A DNA stretch of 64,000 nucleotides from Diprion similis (lineage: Eukaryota; Arthropoda; Insecta; Hymenoptera; Diprionidae), in contig NC_060118.1 in assembly GCF_021155765.1 (NCBI RefSeq), positions 10,909,646 through 10,973,645 of the forward strand. The letters are read 5' to 3'. Positions within the stretch are counted from its first letter, which is position 1, and the number at the start of each line of letters is the position of its first letter. This document shows, in pieces, positions 49,045 to 60,300 of the stretch. Under the pieces are notes generated by a model that did no database searches, had not been told where the DNA came from, and saw only the letters and a program-made list of their open reading frames with translations. The translations under genes and the position numbers were made by a program.

Positions 49045-52000
49045 ATGAAGTCGTGGTCGCTGTGGATAGGTGAGCCTAACATTCGTGACACATTCATTAC
49101 TCTGACACTTTTATTTTTTAAATCAAAATATTGAACGTTTCAAAAAACTCAGATGTTGACAATTCTTCCCTGGTATCGTTGTACTAGTTTCCTCTTCTTC
49201 GAAAATAACATTTCGCATAAATCGAATCGTTGATACGTACTCTTCGTAGAAAAGAAAATATCTAGCAATTCGCATTAAGGGTGAAAGATCTACCCTCTTG
49301 TGTGGCATGGCATTGTGTAGACAACGTGACGGACGATGTGAGATGGGGTAGACAGTCGGAATTAAATACGGTCGCACGAAAGAAATGAGTTGAAAATCTG
49401 TGACATAACTTCCCGCTAATTAATCAGGGGCATTGTTCTCACCCGGTGGATTCACACAAGGTATTAAACCTCCATATTCATACATGTGTGGGTATTCATA
49501 CATGGGCGATAGTGTATGTATGTATGCATAGGAGAGGAGGCGAGAGCCAGGCGTTTCACATCGCAGAGATAAACAGACTAGATCTGGTCGCGCGTGTGTT
49601 GTTTGCGTGACCATCAGTGTTAATCACACGCAGCATAGGAGAAGTAAATGAAGGAACACATATCCTCAACAGGGATTACATAGTGTCATGCCGCGAAACG
49701 CAGAGCCGCGGGCTCCTCGTCTGACAATGAGATCGCTTATCTAAGTTTCGTAATAGAACTCACCCGCGTTGTGAGCATTAACTTGGTAGCAGCCAACCAA
49801 CGATCCAACCAAGCAAACAACCGAGTATAAGGATGTAATTGTAACATTTCCTCTGTTTCAGCCTTGCTGGCTATCGCTCGTACATCTTTGGTAAGTTTGT
49901 GTACCCACATGCACGTCTAAAGGAGCTTGGCGTTATTGCAACATATTTAAATTACATACCCACGCCGCTTTGACCTCCAGACCTGCGTTCTCAGCTGCCT
50001 CTGCAAACGGCGCATCAATCTCATTGTCTTTTCATCCTTTCAGGCAGAAGAAGGTTATAACTATCCGCGACCTACCAATCCTTTGATACCCAGTGCACCT
50101 GGAAGTCCTTCGAAACCCGCAAGCCCAGTTGGCTTTCCGTCTACTCCATCCACCGGAAAACCTAACGGTCCAATCGGTGGTCAGAATCCCCAAGGAGGAT
50201 ATCCTGGCTCAGGATTCCCTGGGCAAGGTGGAGCTCTTGGATCACCTGGCAAGCCTGAACCCCAAGGACCCAATGGCTACCCATCTGATGGTCAAGGATA
50301 CCCTAGTGGTCGTCCGGGTGGACAGGGACCATCGCCAGGATACCCCAGCGGTCGCCCTGGTGGTCAGGGACCAAATGGCGGACAAGGACCAAGTGAAAAC
50401 TACCCCAGCAGTGGACAAGGACCGTCTCTAGGATATCCCAGTGGGCGTCCAGGCACTCAAGGCGTGAATGGTGGACAGGGACCGTCAAGCGGACATCCTA
50501 GTGGGCGTCCTGGTGGTCAAGGGCCCAGCGGTGGAGAAGGAGCAAGCGGCTATCCTAGTGGGCATCCTGGTGGCCAAGGGCCCAGCGGTGGACAAGGAAC
50601 AAGCGGAAACTATCCTACTAGTGGACAAGGTCCATCGCCAGGATATCCCAGTGGTCGCCCAGGCAGTCAGGGACCCAGCGGTGTACAAGGACCGTCGACT
50701 GGATATCCTAGTGGACGTCCAGGTGGACAAGCACCATCGATTGGATATCCCAGTGGACGTCCCGGTGGCCAAGGGCCAAATGGTCCTAATGGTGGACAGG
50801 CACCAAGTGTGGATTATCCAAGCGGTGGACAAGGACCGTCATCTGGTTACCCTAGTGGGCGTCCCGGAGGCCAAGGAACTAACGGGGGTCAAGGGCCGAG
50901 TGGAAATTACCCAAGTGGAGGAGAAGGACCATCATCTGGATATCCCAGTGGACGTCCTAATGGCCAGGGACCCAATGTAGGTCAAGGATCATCATCTGGA
51001 TACCCTAGTGGACGACCTGGTGCCCAAGGACCCAATGGGGGTCAAGGATCATCATCTGGATACCCTAGTGGACGACCTGGTGCCCAAGGACCTAATGGAG
51101 GTCAAGGATCGAGTGGAAATTACCCAAGTGCAGGAGAAGGACCATCATCTGGATATCCCAGCGGACGTCCTGGTGGCCAGGGGCCGAATGGGGGCCAAAG
51201 ACCAAGTGGAAATTATCCAAACGGTGGACAAGGACCAAGTGGAAACTATCCAAGTGGTGGACAAGGACCAAGTGGTGGCCAAGGACCAAGTGGAAACTAT
51301 CCCAGTGGACGTCCAGGTGGTCAAGGACCTAATGGTGGACAGGGACCTCAAGGGTCAGGAGGATATCCTAACGGAGGTCAAGGCCCCCAAGGACCCAATG
51401 GCGGACAAGGACCAAACGGCGGATTCCCGAGTGGTGGACAAGGACCTAATGGTGGATTCCCAAGTGGTGGAAAAGGACCAAGTGGTGGATTCCCCAGCGA
51501 TGGACAGGGACCAAACGGTGGATTCCCGAGTGGTGGACAAGGACCTAATGGTGGATTCCCAGGTGGGCAGTCGGTCCAGTATGACGAAGGTAGCCAAGAT
51601 GACGGTGATTACTCTGCGATTCCGGGAGAACCTGGCCGCGATTATCCCATCTACGCGGACATTCCCCAAACCGGATTCAGCTGTGACTCCCAACAGTTCC
51701 CAGGCTACTACGCTGACGTCGAAACGCAGTGTCAGGTGTTCCATATTTGCTCTAACAATCAAACCTACGACTTCCTCTGCCCGAACGGAACAATCTTCCA
51801 TCAGCAATACTTCGTGTGCGTGTGGTGGAACCAGTTTGACTGCAACTCTGCACCTAGTCTGTTCTACCTGAATCAGAACATCTACGATTACTCCATCATG
51901 GGATCTCCTGGCCCGCAAGGACCCGTCGGAGGCTATCAGCAGCCTGGAAACCAACAGGGTCCGTCCGGTCCCTCATTCCCATCAAACCAAAGTCCTCAGA

Positions 52001-53400
52001 GTGGAAGTGGAAGCCCTGGCACCTTCCCTGGCGCAGGATTCCCAAACAACAATGGACCACAGGGCCCCTCAGGACCATTCGGACCATCGAGACCATCGGG
52101 ACCATCGGGACCATCAGGACCATCAGGACCGTCAGGACCTCAAGGACCATCAGGACCTCAAGGACCATCAGGACCTCAAGGACCATCAGGACCTCAGGGA
52201 CCATCAGGACCCCAAGGACAATCAGGGCCCCAGGGACAGGGACAAGGCTATCCTCAAGGACCCCAGGGTGGAAGTGGCCCAAATGGATATCCAGTAAATA
52301 AACCGCAGGGACCCCAAGGTTCTCAGGGAAATTATCCATCCCAGACCTTCCCGACTGGTAACAAACCCGCAGGTCAAGGATACCCGCAAGGAACGCAAGG
52401 ATTCCCTGGCAGCAGCCGACCTCAGGGACCATCAGGACCATCGGGACAATCTGGTTATCCTCAGGGACCTCAAGGCGGAAGCGGTCCAGCGGGTTACCCC
52501 ACCTCAGGTTTCCCTGGAGGTAACAAACCTCAGCGACCATCAGGACCTTCTGGACCATCGGGACAATCCGGATACCCTCAGGGACCACAGGGTGGAAGTA
52601 CTCCTAGCGGATACCCAGAATCAGGTTTCCCTGGTAACAACAAGCCTCAGGGACCATCGGGACCATCGGGTCAAGGATATCCTCAAGGACCACAAGGTGG
52701 AAACAGTCCAAGCGGATATCCAGGATCAGGCTTTCCCGGAAGCAACAAACCCCAGGGACCATCGGGACCATCAGGTCAAGGATATCCTCAAGGACCACAA
52801 GGTGGAAACAGTCCAAGCGGATATCCAGGATCAGGCTTCCCCGGAAGCAACAAACCCCAGGGACCATCGGGACCATCGGGACCATCAGGTCAAGGATATC
52901 CTCAAGGACCACAAGGTGGAAGCAGTCCAAGCGGATATCCAGGACCAGGCTTCCCTGGAAGCAACAAACCCCAGGGACAATCGGGACAAGGTTATCCTCA
53001 GAGCACGCAGGGAGGTTTTCCAAGCAACAGGCCTCAGGGACCATCGGGACCATCGGGTCAAGGATATCCTCAAGGACCTCAAGGTGGAAGTAGTCCCGCC
53101 GGATATCCAGGATCAGGTTTTCCAGGAAACAACAAACCCCAGGGACAATCGGGACAAGGTTATCCTCAGAGCACGCAGGGCGGTTTTCCAAGCAACCAGC
53201 CTCAAGGACCATCGGAACCTTCTGGAACGGCGGGCCAAGGAGGTTCGGATGGATATCCGAGCGGTCGACCTACTGGACCAGCATTCCCAACGAACCCATT
53301 GGGCTTCCCAGGCAACAAAGTTCCTCAGTCAGACAACCCGTTCCCTTCTGAAGGACCTTCGGAACCAGACCGCGAATACCTACCACCGCGAACTGGATAG
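49045..53400 (+). CDS. CPAP1-type cuticle protein 3: central chitin-binding domain between giant Gly/Pro-rich repeat arms (1136 aa)
   Basis: Coding exons 49045-49069, 49862-49890 and 50044-53400 join in phases 1 and 0 to give 1136 residues; the non-coding exon lies upstream. Residues 1-19 are a signal peptide (MKSWSLWIALLAIARTSL plus A). Residues 50-530 are repeats of the type GYPSGRPGGQGPNGGQGPS. After GEPGRDYPIY comes one Peritrophin-A/CBM14 domain (C565, C581, C587, C597, C610, C618; spacing 15-5-9-12-7), in which the usual Asp of CDWW is Val (CVWWNQFDC). Residues 640-1110 are different repeats: a collagen-like Gly-Pro-Ser/Gln run near 689-752, then 34-37-residue units of the GYPQGPQGG...GFPGSNKPQGPSG kind. 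Composition resembles pro-resilins and other elastic cuticle proteins, so a secreted, chitin-anchored elastomeric or gel-forming matrix protein is likely. The long open frames in the other five frames are by-products of the repeats. Confidence 0.94.
51001..51118 (+). repeat. Near-identical 60-bp tandem duplication in the N-terminal repeat arm
   Basis: The 60 bases from 51001 recur at 51061, with substitutions only near the end of the unit. Each encodes a GYPSGRPGAQGPNGGQGSS-type 20-residue unit. This is the most recent duplication visible in the arm. Confidence 0.85.
52671..53190 (+). repeat. C-terminal tandem repeats, unit about 102-111 bp
   Basis: Units beginning GGTCAAGGATATCCTCAAGG recur at about 52671, 52773 and 52884, with a diverged copy near 53058. 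Copies one and two are nearly identical at the nucleotide level; the third has one extra GPS triplet. Each codes for a 34-37-residue block of the elastic arm. Confidence 0.85.
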
Positions 53401-53506
53401 GTAAGGTAGCGTGAACCGTTGAATTAAATTTAGCCAAGACCCCACAGCAGCCCCAAGAACCGTTGGTGCTGAACCTTAAGTGTAAATACAAGCCTAATTC
53501 TTTTTT

Positions 53507-53512
53507 AATAAA
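53507..53512 (+). terminator. Proximal poly(A) signal of CPAP1 gene 3
   Basis: AATAAA about 107 bp after the stop codon. A second AATAAA at 54296-54301 could give a longer 3' UTR that would include a (TA)n run of about 70 bp at 53599-53669. Confidence 0.6.
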
Positions 53513-53594
53513 TAGAAAACGCGGTAAGCTATGACAAAAACGGCCCAGCTGTATACCTGAACGCGTGTTTATCCGTTAAGTAAATGTAATTGTG

Positions 53595-53598
<4 letters not shown>

Positions 53599-53669
<71 letters not shown>
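53599..53669. repeat. (TA)n dinucleotide run, about 70 bp
   Basis: Uninterrupted TA repeats just downstream of the proximal poly(A) signal of CPAP1 gene 3 and upstream of the distal one. Confidence 0.9.
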
Positions 53670-53672
<3 letters not shown>

Positions 53673-54301
53673 CTGCCCTTGAATATTATAATGTCACAAA
53701 GATGTGCAGAGTCTCTGGGCCTTTTTTCTCGAAAAACCACTGTGTTCGATAATGTTATCTGCAATTTTTTTTTCACTGCTGGCAGAAAGAATACTATTTA
53801 AGATGCTTTACTGACGTTTATCAGCTTCGAGTATCACCGCGATATGCGAATTTATTTATTTCAACTTGAATGAGAATTCCGCCCAATTTCAACGTCATGG
53901 GCTTGCTGTTCTTCGATATTCTATCAAATCATATTTTTTAGCAGTTAGATAGCCGGCGTGTGACGATGTTGGTACTCCCATGAACAAAGTCACATCAAGA
54001 TTTTAATGAAACGTATCTCCGAGGTTTCACCAATCGCGTAACGCACGGTGAGACTGCGAACGTACGAAATCACACCCGGATATCTTGTTTATTTTTCATC
54101 CTTTCTTTCTTTTTTTCTTTCTTTCTTCCTCTCAGCATGACGTCTGATTCTCGCGTTATGTATTATACCTCTGAAGGGATTGATACAACCGAAGTTAAGC
54201 AACGCATGACATAATTGTAATTATATATTTTTGTAACAATGGTCTTGATACTCCGACGGTGAGATGCCATTATATGTATATTTAATATTATGTGAAATAA
54301 A

Positions 54302-57300
54302 GGAAACACCTTTGCAACCATTATCTTATTGTATTACTCGGTTACTTAATTCACCCTGTCCGCATGCATGGAGACGTGCGTGGAAGCAGCCGTAACCCAT
54401 TACTGCACACGTCTTCACTTCATATATACCTTTCCCTCTTATTACTGTAATTAGTATAACTCCGCACAGACTCTTCGTCGCAGAGTTACATAAATTTCTC
54501 CGTGTATCTTGACGCGCCGTAACCTGCACCGTCTCCATACACCCTTTACAACTTTATTATACAAACCATACCCAAACCATCTGCACTTCCTCCGTAAGGC
54601 ATGAAAATTGTTTTGCAGCCCAATCATCATTTTATCATTTGAGGTAAGCTTCGGGCTAATGAGTTGACTTGAGATAATAATCCGATAGAAATTACTTTCC
54701 GTAAAATAATTTCTCCTTTAATTTTCAACCGTTTTTTGTGTACGGATTGAGTCCTCATACCTTATACTTTGTCAAAGGTCAAGCCTCGAGTCCGTAACTA
54801 GCCAGCATCATAGCTCGACCCCTTGGCTCCGTAATTACACCACATGTCGTACCTTACCAAACAAACTAGCAAAGGGTATTATCACAGCGTTTGCACGCGA
54901 ACTCTTCACCATGCGAGATATTCACCCGCTATCTCGGAACTCAGGCATAAATTTGAGCAAAGAAAACGTTTCAGGCATTTCGTGATGCTCTCTTAATGTT
55001 AAACCGTCAAGATGAAGTGCGGTATGGCTCCGAAGTAATGATCGCCTACTACTCTCTTGAAAGTGCCAGTTTCCGTTTACGATGCGATGATAAAGAAAAA
55101 AGTGAACGGGCATTATGGGAAAAATTACCGCATAATCATTGAGGTAACAAAACGAGAAGACCTTCTTCTAATGGTGTTTACGAGGAGGATTATCAGATAT
55201 TCCCTGCGCTCTTGGAACAGTAGGGCTTCGATCACTTTATTGCGGATGTAACATGCTAATTGATCGCTTGATTATGACGTGGTCGAGTTTACGATATGAC
55301 GCCATTACAAAACGGCGATCCTTCCCGTGAACCGGTGGCGTAACGCTAACTGTACTCTGGATGTGTGATGACCGCGTCTAGAGCGCGATTTATACGAACT
55401 CAGAGTAGCTTCACGGCGCATTTCGCAACGCTCATTACCCGCGAACTGCTAATTACCATAAATTTCTGAGCATTGTTCGCTTGAATCTTACCCTCATAGC
55501 TATCAGGGTCGGAGACTCCGGTCGGTTTCGTCCTTCGCTAATTGTATAATAATCTTTAGCTTGAATTCTCACCGTCGAGAAATTCCTCGCGTTAATTAGG
55601 AGACAATGACCATTCAATCAGAAGTCGATCGAGGTTGGGATGACTCGCTCATCACTGAAACGCGGTCAAGAGAAGCGGCGACTTTGTACCATATTAAGGA
55701 ATCCCTCAGTACTAAGAATTCTGGCGCATCTTGTTCGTCCTCAGCTCCTTATCGCGTTTCATTCAACCTATACCGAACGCATCTCGATGAAAAAATCTGC
55801 ACCGAGATTCTGCGATTAGTAGCTACCGTTACTGTTATTGGATTTGCATTCACAAACTTTCATCACCTTTTCTTCCCGATTTAACCCACCGAGATCTATC
55901 GCCACGGTATAGCGGCACTTGAACGGACTGAAAACCGGTTGGTCCTAGTCTTTGCGGAGGCTGTTCACTATCAAGGTTATCAGAAACGACTGGAGTTCAT
56001 CTCGTTGCGCGATTTTCACGGACGCAAACTGTTCGTGAATGATTTGTATCTCGATGCGGTCGTGAGATGAGCGATGGTCGAGGGTTTGGACTTGGATTCC
56101 GAGATGACAGAACCATCGAAACCGTTTCCAATGGATCTAGGCTTTGGAATCAGAGAGCGGCTACAAGGGGAAGATGGATTCGAGGTGGTGACCGCAAAAT
56201 CTCGAAAAACTCCGCGGCCTCTGAGGTTTCAACACTTTCAAACAGCATCTCTGGCCTGTAATCACCAATCAAATGACGATATTTCTATCAGAGAAGCTAC
56301 TCAGCGATGTACAATAAACTCCTGCGGTCGCGTTCCAGGTTGGCTTTTATAGAAAGAAATTCTAAGCCGCATCCGAGTGTGTCCAATTACCTTGTATTCC
56401 CTTCTAGCTCTTCGAACAAGGCTGCTAAACGTAATTTGAGCTTCCACCACCTCATCAAGAACTCCCATCTTGAGAAATGTTGATACATATATTGGTGCAA
56501 TTGAAGGTCTGTAACTTGTTCGTCGGGACCGATTTTCGGCCACCTTGACTGACTCGAAATTCCCGGCAAGCTCCCTTTGGAGACGCTGCGTGTTGGGATG
56601 ATTGAAATTGATTGCTTCCCGTGGGCGAGTTTAGTAACATTTCACGTAACTGCCACCATCGTTCAAACGGCAAAAAGCCTCGGGTGATACTCGACGTGTT
56701 GCATTTGTGTAATTGAGCTTCGGAGTGTCAACCACGTCTAACGACGATTTAATGATTCTCAAAGGTAATTGCAGGTGGATCATAATTTCATGAGACCGGA
56801 AGCAGGTATTAAGTACGTTTGAACCTCTGCAGGTATAAACTAAATCGTCGTTGCACGACTCATTAGTCGCAAATTTAGCTTCAATTCGTTTTTTAGTTAA
56901 GTTACGTTATTTTTTTTTATTTTTTTTTTCTTCACGCGCTGAATCGGTATTACGTAAACCAGACAGCGAGGTAGCCAATAATAAAATGTAAGTGGGTAAG
57001 GAATATGCGGTGAATCGATCCGATGGAAGAGTCTCGAAGTACTTTACACTTGCATGCAGCGTCTGGCTATAAAAAATTCTCTCGCGAGTGTAATATTCCG
57101 GTATAATTAGGCAGTAACTGATCATTACTATTTCAAAGCGTGAGAGAATACACGTGAGTATTAGATATCGTATCCTTAATTATATACGGCCAATACACAG
57201 CTAGTTTAAAATGCTAACCGAGGATAATGAACAACGCGGTATTTATGCAAGCTTCGGCTCGACCGAATTGATGGACAAAAATCGAAAGTCGATTACGGGT

Positions 57301-60300
57301 AATCGCATAATTTGATGTTTGCTATTTAGCTTGACGGTTAGATATATATATAGTGCAGAAAAATCTGTAATGTGGCTGCATTAGCGATGCGGCAATTGAG
57401 GCTTTCGGAGCAACACGATCCTCAATCCCGCTTGTTATGATAGTGGAAAAAACTCATCTGAACTTTCTCCACCAACGGTGGAATCCTTTGATAGATTCCC
57501 GAGTGGCTGGTTTTGCTCGATAACTACCGCTTGCTTGCTTGCCTGCCTGCCTTTATGGCTCATCCACTTTATCACCCACGCGGATACACGATCTCGAACT
57601 CTGCAAATATTTGCACATAGCCGGCATAAGCCCGAGCTGTAAAGCTAGTCGGATTAGGTCTTCATTCAGTCCACGTTTTTGAAAAACGGTAACGAGGTAG
57701 CTCGTTACTCCAATACAAATCCTCTTCTCCAGCCAATCATTCAAGATCTGGATGCCAAAAAGGCAAAATTGACTTCTTGGTTTACTTTGGTGTAGCGTTA
57801 GGCAAACTCGCAATTAGCTAATTGAAAATTTATTATCATAACAGTATTTTGTAATTGGAACAAAATTTGGATACTAATTACAATTGTAATTTGTAGCTGA
57901 AGAGAAATTCGATACTGATTACAATTATGGTTAGCAATTAAAATGTAACTAATTGCACTGTGTAATTAATCGCTTCAAACACTGCCTTGGAGGTCGTTCA
58001 AATGCATTAGAGCGGTGGCTCGTTACTTCAATGAACGTAATATTTTTTATCAAACATATTTGTAACGTTGAAATATCGATCTGGGTGATGCTAAATTCAT
58101 TGAATATTTTCTTTTTTTTTTCACTAAAAAAAAGAACCACTGGCTTTAGACTGGCCATGAACCAGCCCTCGAACTTTCCGTTTTCACATCGCAGGTTCCA
58201 AGTTTATAGAGCAAGAAAAGGAATAATATCCAATTCGAATTTCGAATTACAAATTTTGATTCGTGATTAACGATTTTAAAGGCTTCGGACACCATATTAC
58301 ACGAAAATATGACGATTTAAAAAACTTTGAACTGTACAAATCCATTCATCCATTCTGAAGATATCATCGTTTTCATTTAATTTTTTGAACTTTTGTTATT
58401 TAAATAATTGAACAAATACTCAACCGATCGAATGCAAGGGTTGAGATGTAGTGAAAAGTCAACTTTTCATTTTCGGGCTGATTACAATAACTTTCTTCTT
58501 TTTCTAAAAAACAGAGAAACGGAAAGTGCAGAAAGAAAAAAGATTTGGAATTGAAAAATTCAGGGTTGAAACGAGATTGTCACCACCATCACGTTATTCC
58601 TGCCACTCTGGTCTCGTACAAATTAAAATCCGACGAGTGAATAACAATATATAACGATTATGAATAATTTATCAAGCGTATAACGTATAACCCGAATCTA
58701 AGCGCGGACGTTTACGCCGATCAAAAGGATAATTGGACAGCCGTCTGTCAATTACCGGATCTAATTAATTCTTCGTAGGATGGAAACCGGCTTAAATCCA
58801 CTGCAGCAACAGCTGATGAGCACCTGCTCGTTGTTTGAAGCGTACTTGACGGTAATTAACGCCTATCCGTTAAATAATTATCTACTACGTCATGCCCGAA
58901 GCCGTGCATTTGACGTCGACCACCATCGCGATAAGCATTGCGAAACGCGTTGTTCTCCGATTAAATCCACCACCCCAAAAGAAAAATTCTCGAACAAATT
59001 CCCCTCCGTTCTACCAAGACTCGGGGAAAACGATCTGATGGAACGGAGCTAAATCCATTCCTGCAGCTCTCTTGATTCTCAGGTGAGACGATTCGTCGAG
59101 CGAAAAACCACACAACACCTAACAAGAGGCCCCAAGGCGACGTGGCTCTTGCAAAATAGCATTCCTACGCCGCAGATGCATCGCGATTAAGGCAAGCTAC
59201 TAGCCGTAATTTTATGCGCGAATTGATCCATCTCGTCTCGCAAAAAACTGCAGTTTATTATTATGAAAAGAATGAAACTCGATTGAAATTTTTTATTTTA
59301 CTTTTCATTCTTGTCTTTGCAATATTTCGTAAAAGTGCGAGTAAAATTTTTGCACATCTCGAAAAGAAGGAGGATTTTCATTAGTATTGATCTAAGAATT
59401 CGCTTTTCGCAAATCCGTTCTTCACACTCGATCCCTTTTTTTCTTCTCGAGTTGTTCCTTGGCGAATCTAATTTCTGGATCCGTCTGTCGGAAGTTTGTT
59501 TGTTTGGTTGTACGAATGGTGAAGGGAAGCAGCGTGTTGCCTACCGACTGTAAATTTGATCCGCAATCATAGCCGTCGCCGATCTTCTGAAGACGAATTC
59601 AGAAGCAGGCACGAAAAGGTCAGAAAAGTGATTGAAACTTTGGCTGCTGGATGTTTGACGCGAGGATACAATCCTTCGTGGAATTACAACTCTCACCAAT
59701 TCAAGGATACGAATTATTCACGTCGAGACTCACGCCGTTAATTATTAATTAGCACTTCCTTGGGGTGGTCTGAAATCTGAGCAAATCAACCCTCGACCCT
59801 CAATACTCGCGAGATTTTTATCGAGTTGGTAACTTTCCGGAACCGATTCGGGTTCGTGGACCAAAAAATGCGATTCATTCGAATTTGAGTACCTACCCTT
59901 TGAAATCTGAAGTTTAATTTCTCAGACACAATAAACAATTTGGATGTTATTTTTTAATGATAGTTAAATCGTTTAAGTTATCAGTGAATAAAAATCTGGG
60001 GCTGACTCTGTTTTTTTGACTAACAATTTCAGTCGGTTTTAAAAGAACAAAAAATTTATTGTTTCGTTGTAATGATTATCTGGGACTTCGGTATTTTCAA
60101 AATGCTTTTTATTACTGATAGATTAAAATTCACGTTACGATGAATAACGAAATTATATCCAATCACATTTTGAAATGCAATTTTTTCTCTTTTGCCGATC
60201 TCTTTGCCCTCCACCCTTTTCAAATTACCGGAAAATCTGCAATCTTCACGATTCAACGGGGAAGAATTTTGCTCTGCAACACGTCGAATATGTAAAAGCA

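Noticed and set aside
50083-53404. Long ORFs in the other five frames over CPAP1 gene 3 (for example 287, 270, 230 and 202 aa)
   Set aside because: They arise because codon-level repeats lack stop codons in every frame; their products are periodic translations of the same repeats with no signal peptide or domain.
58779-58850. Exon-like 72-bp segment between TTCTTCGTAG and GTAATT
   Set aside because: No partner exons of matching phase were found within the window.
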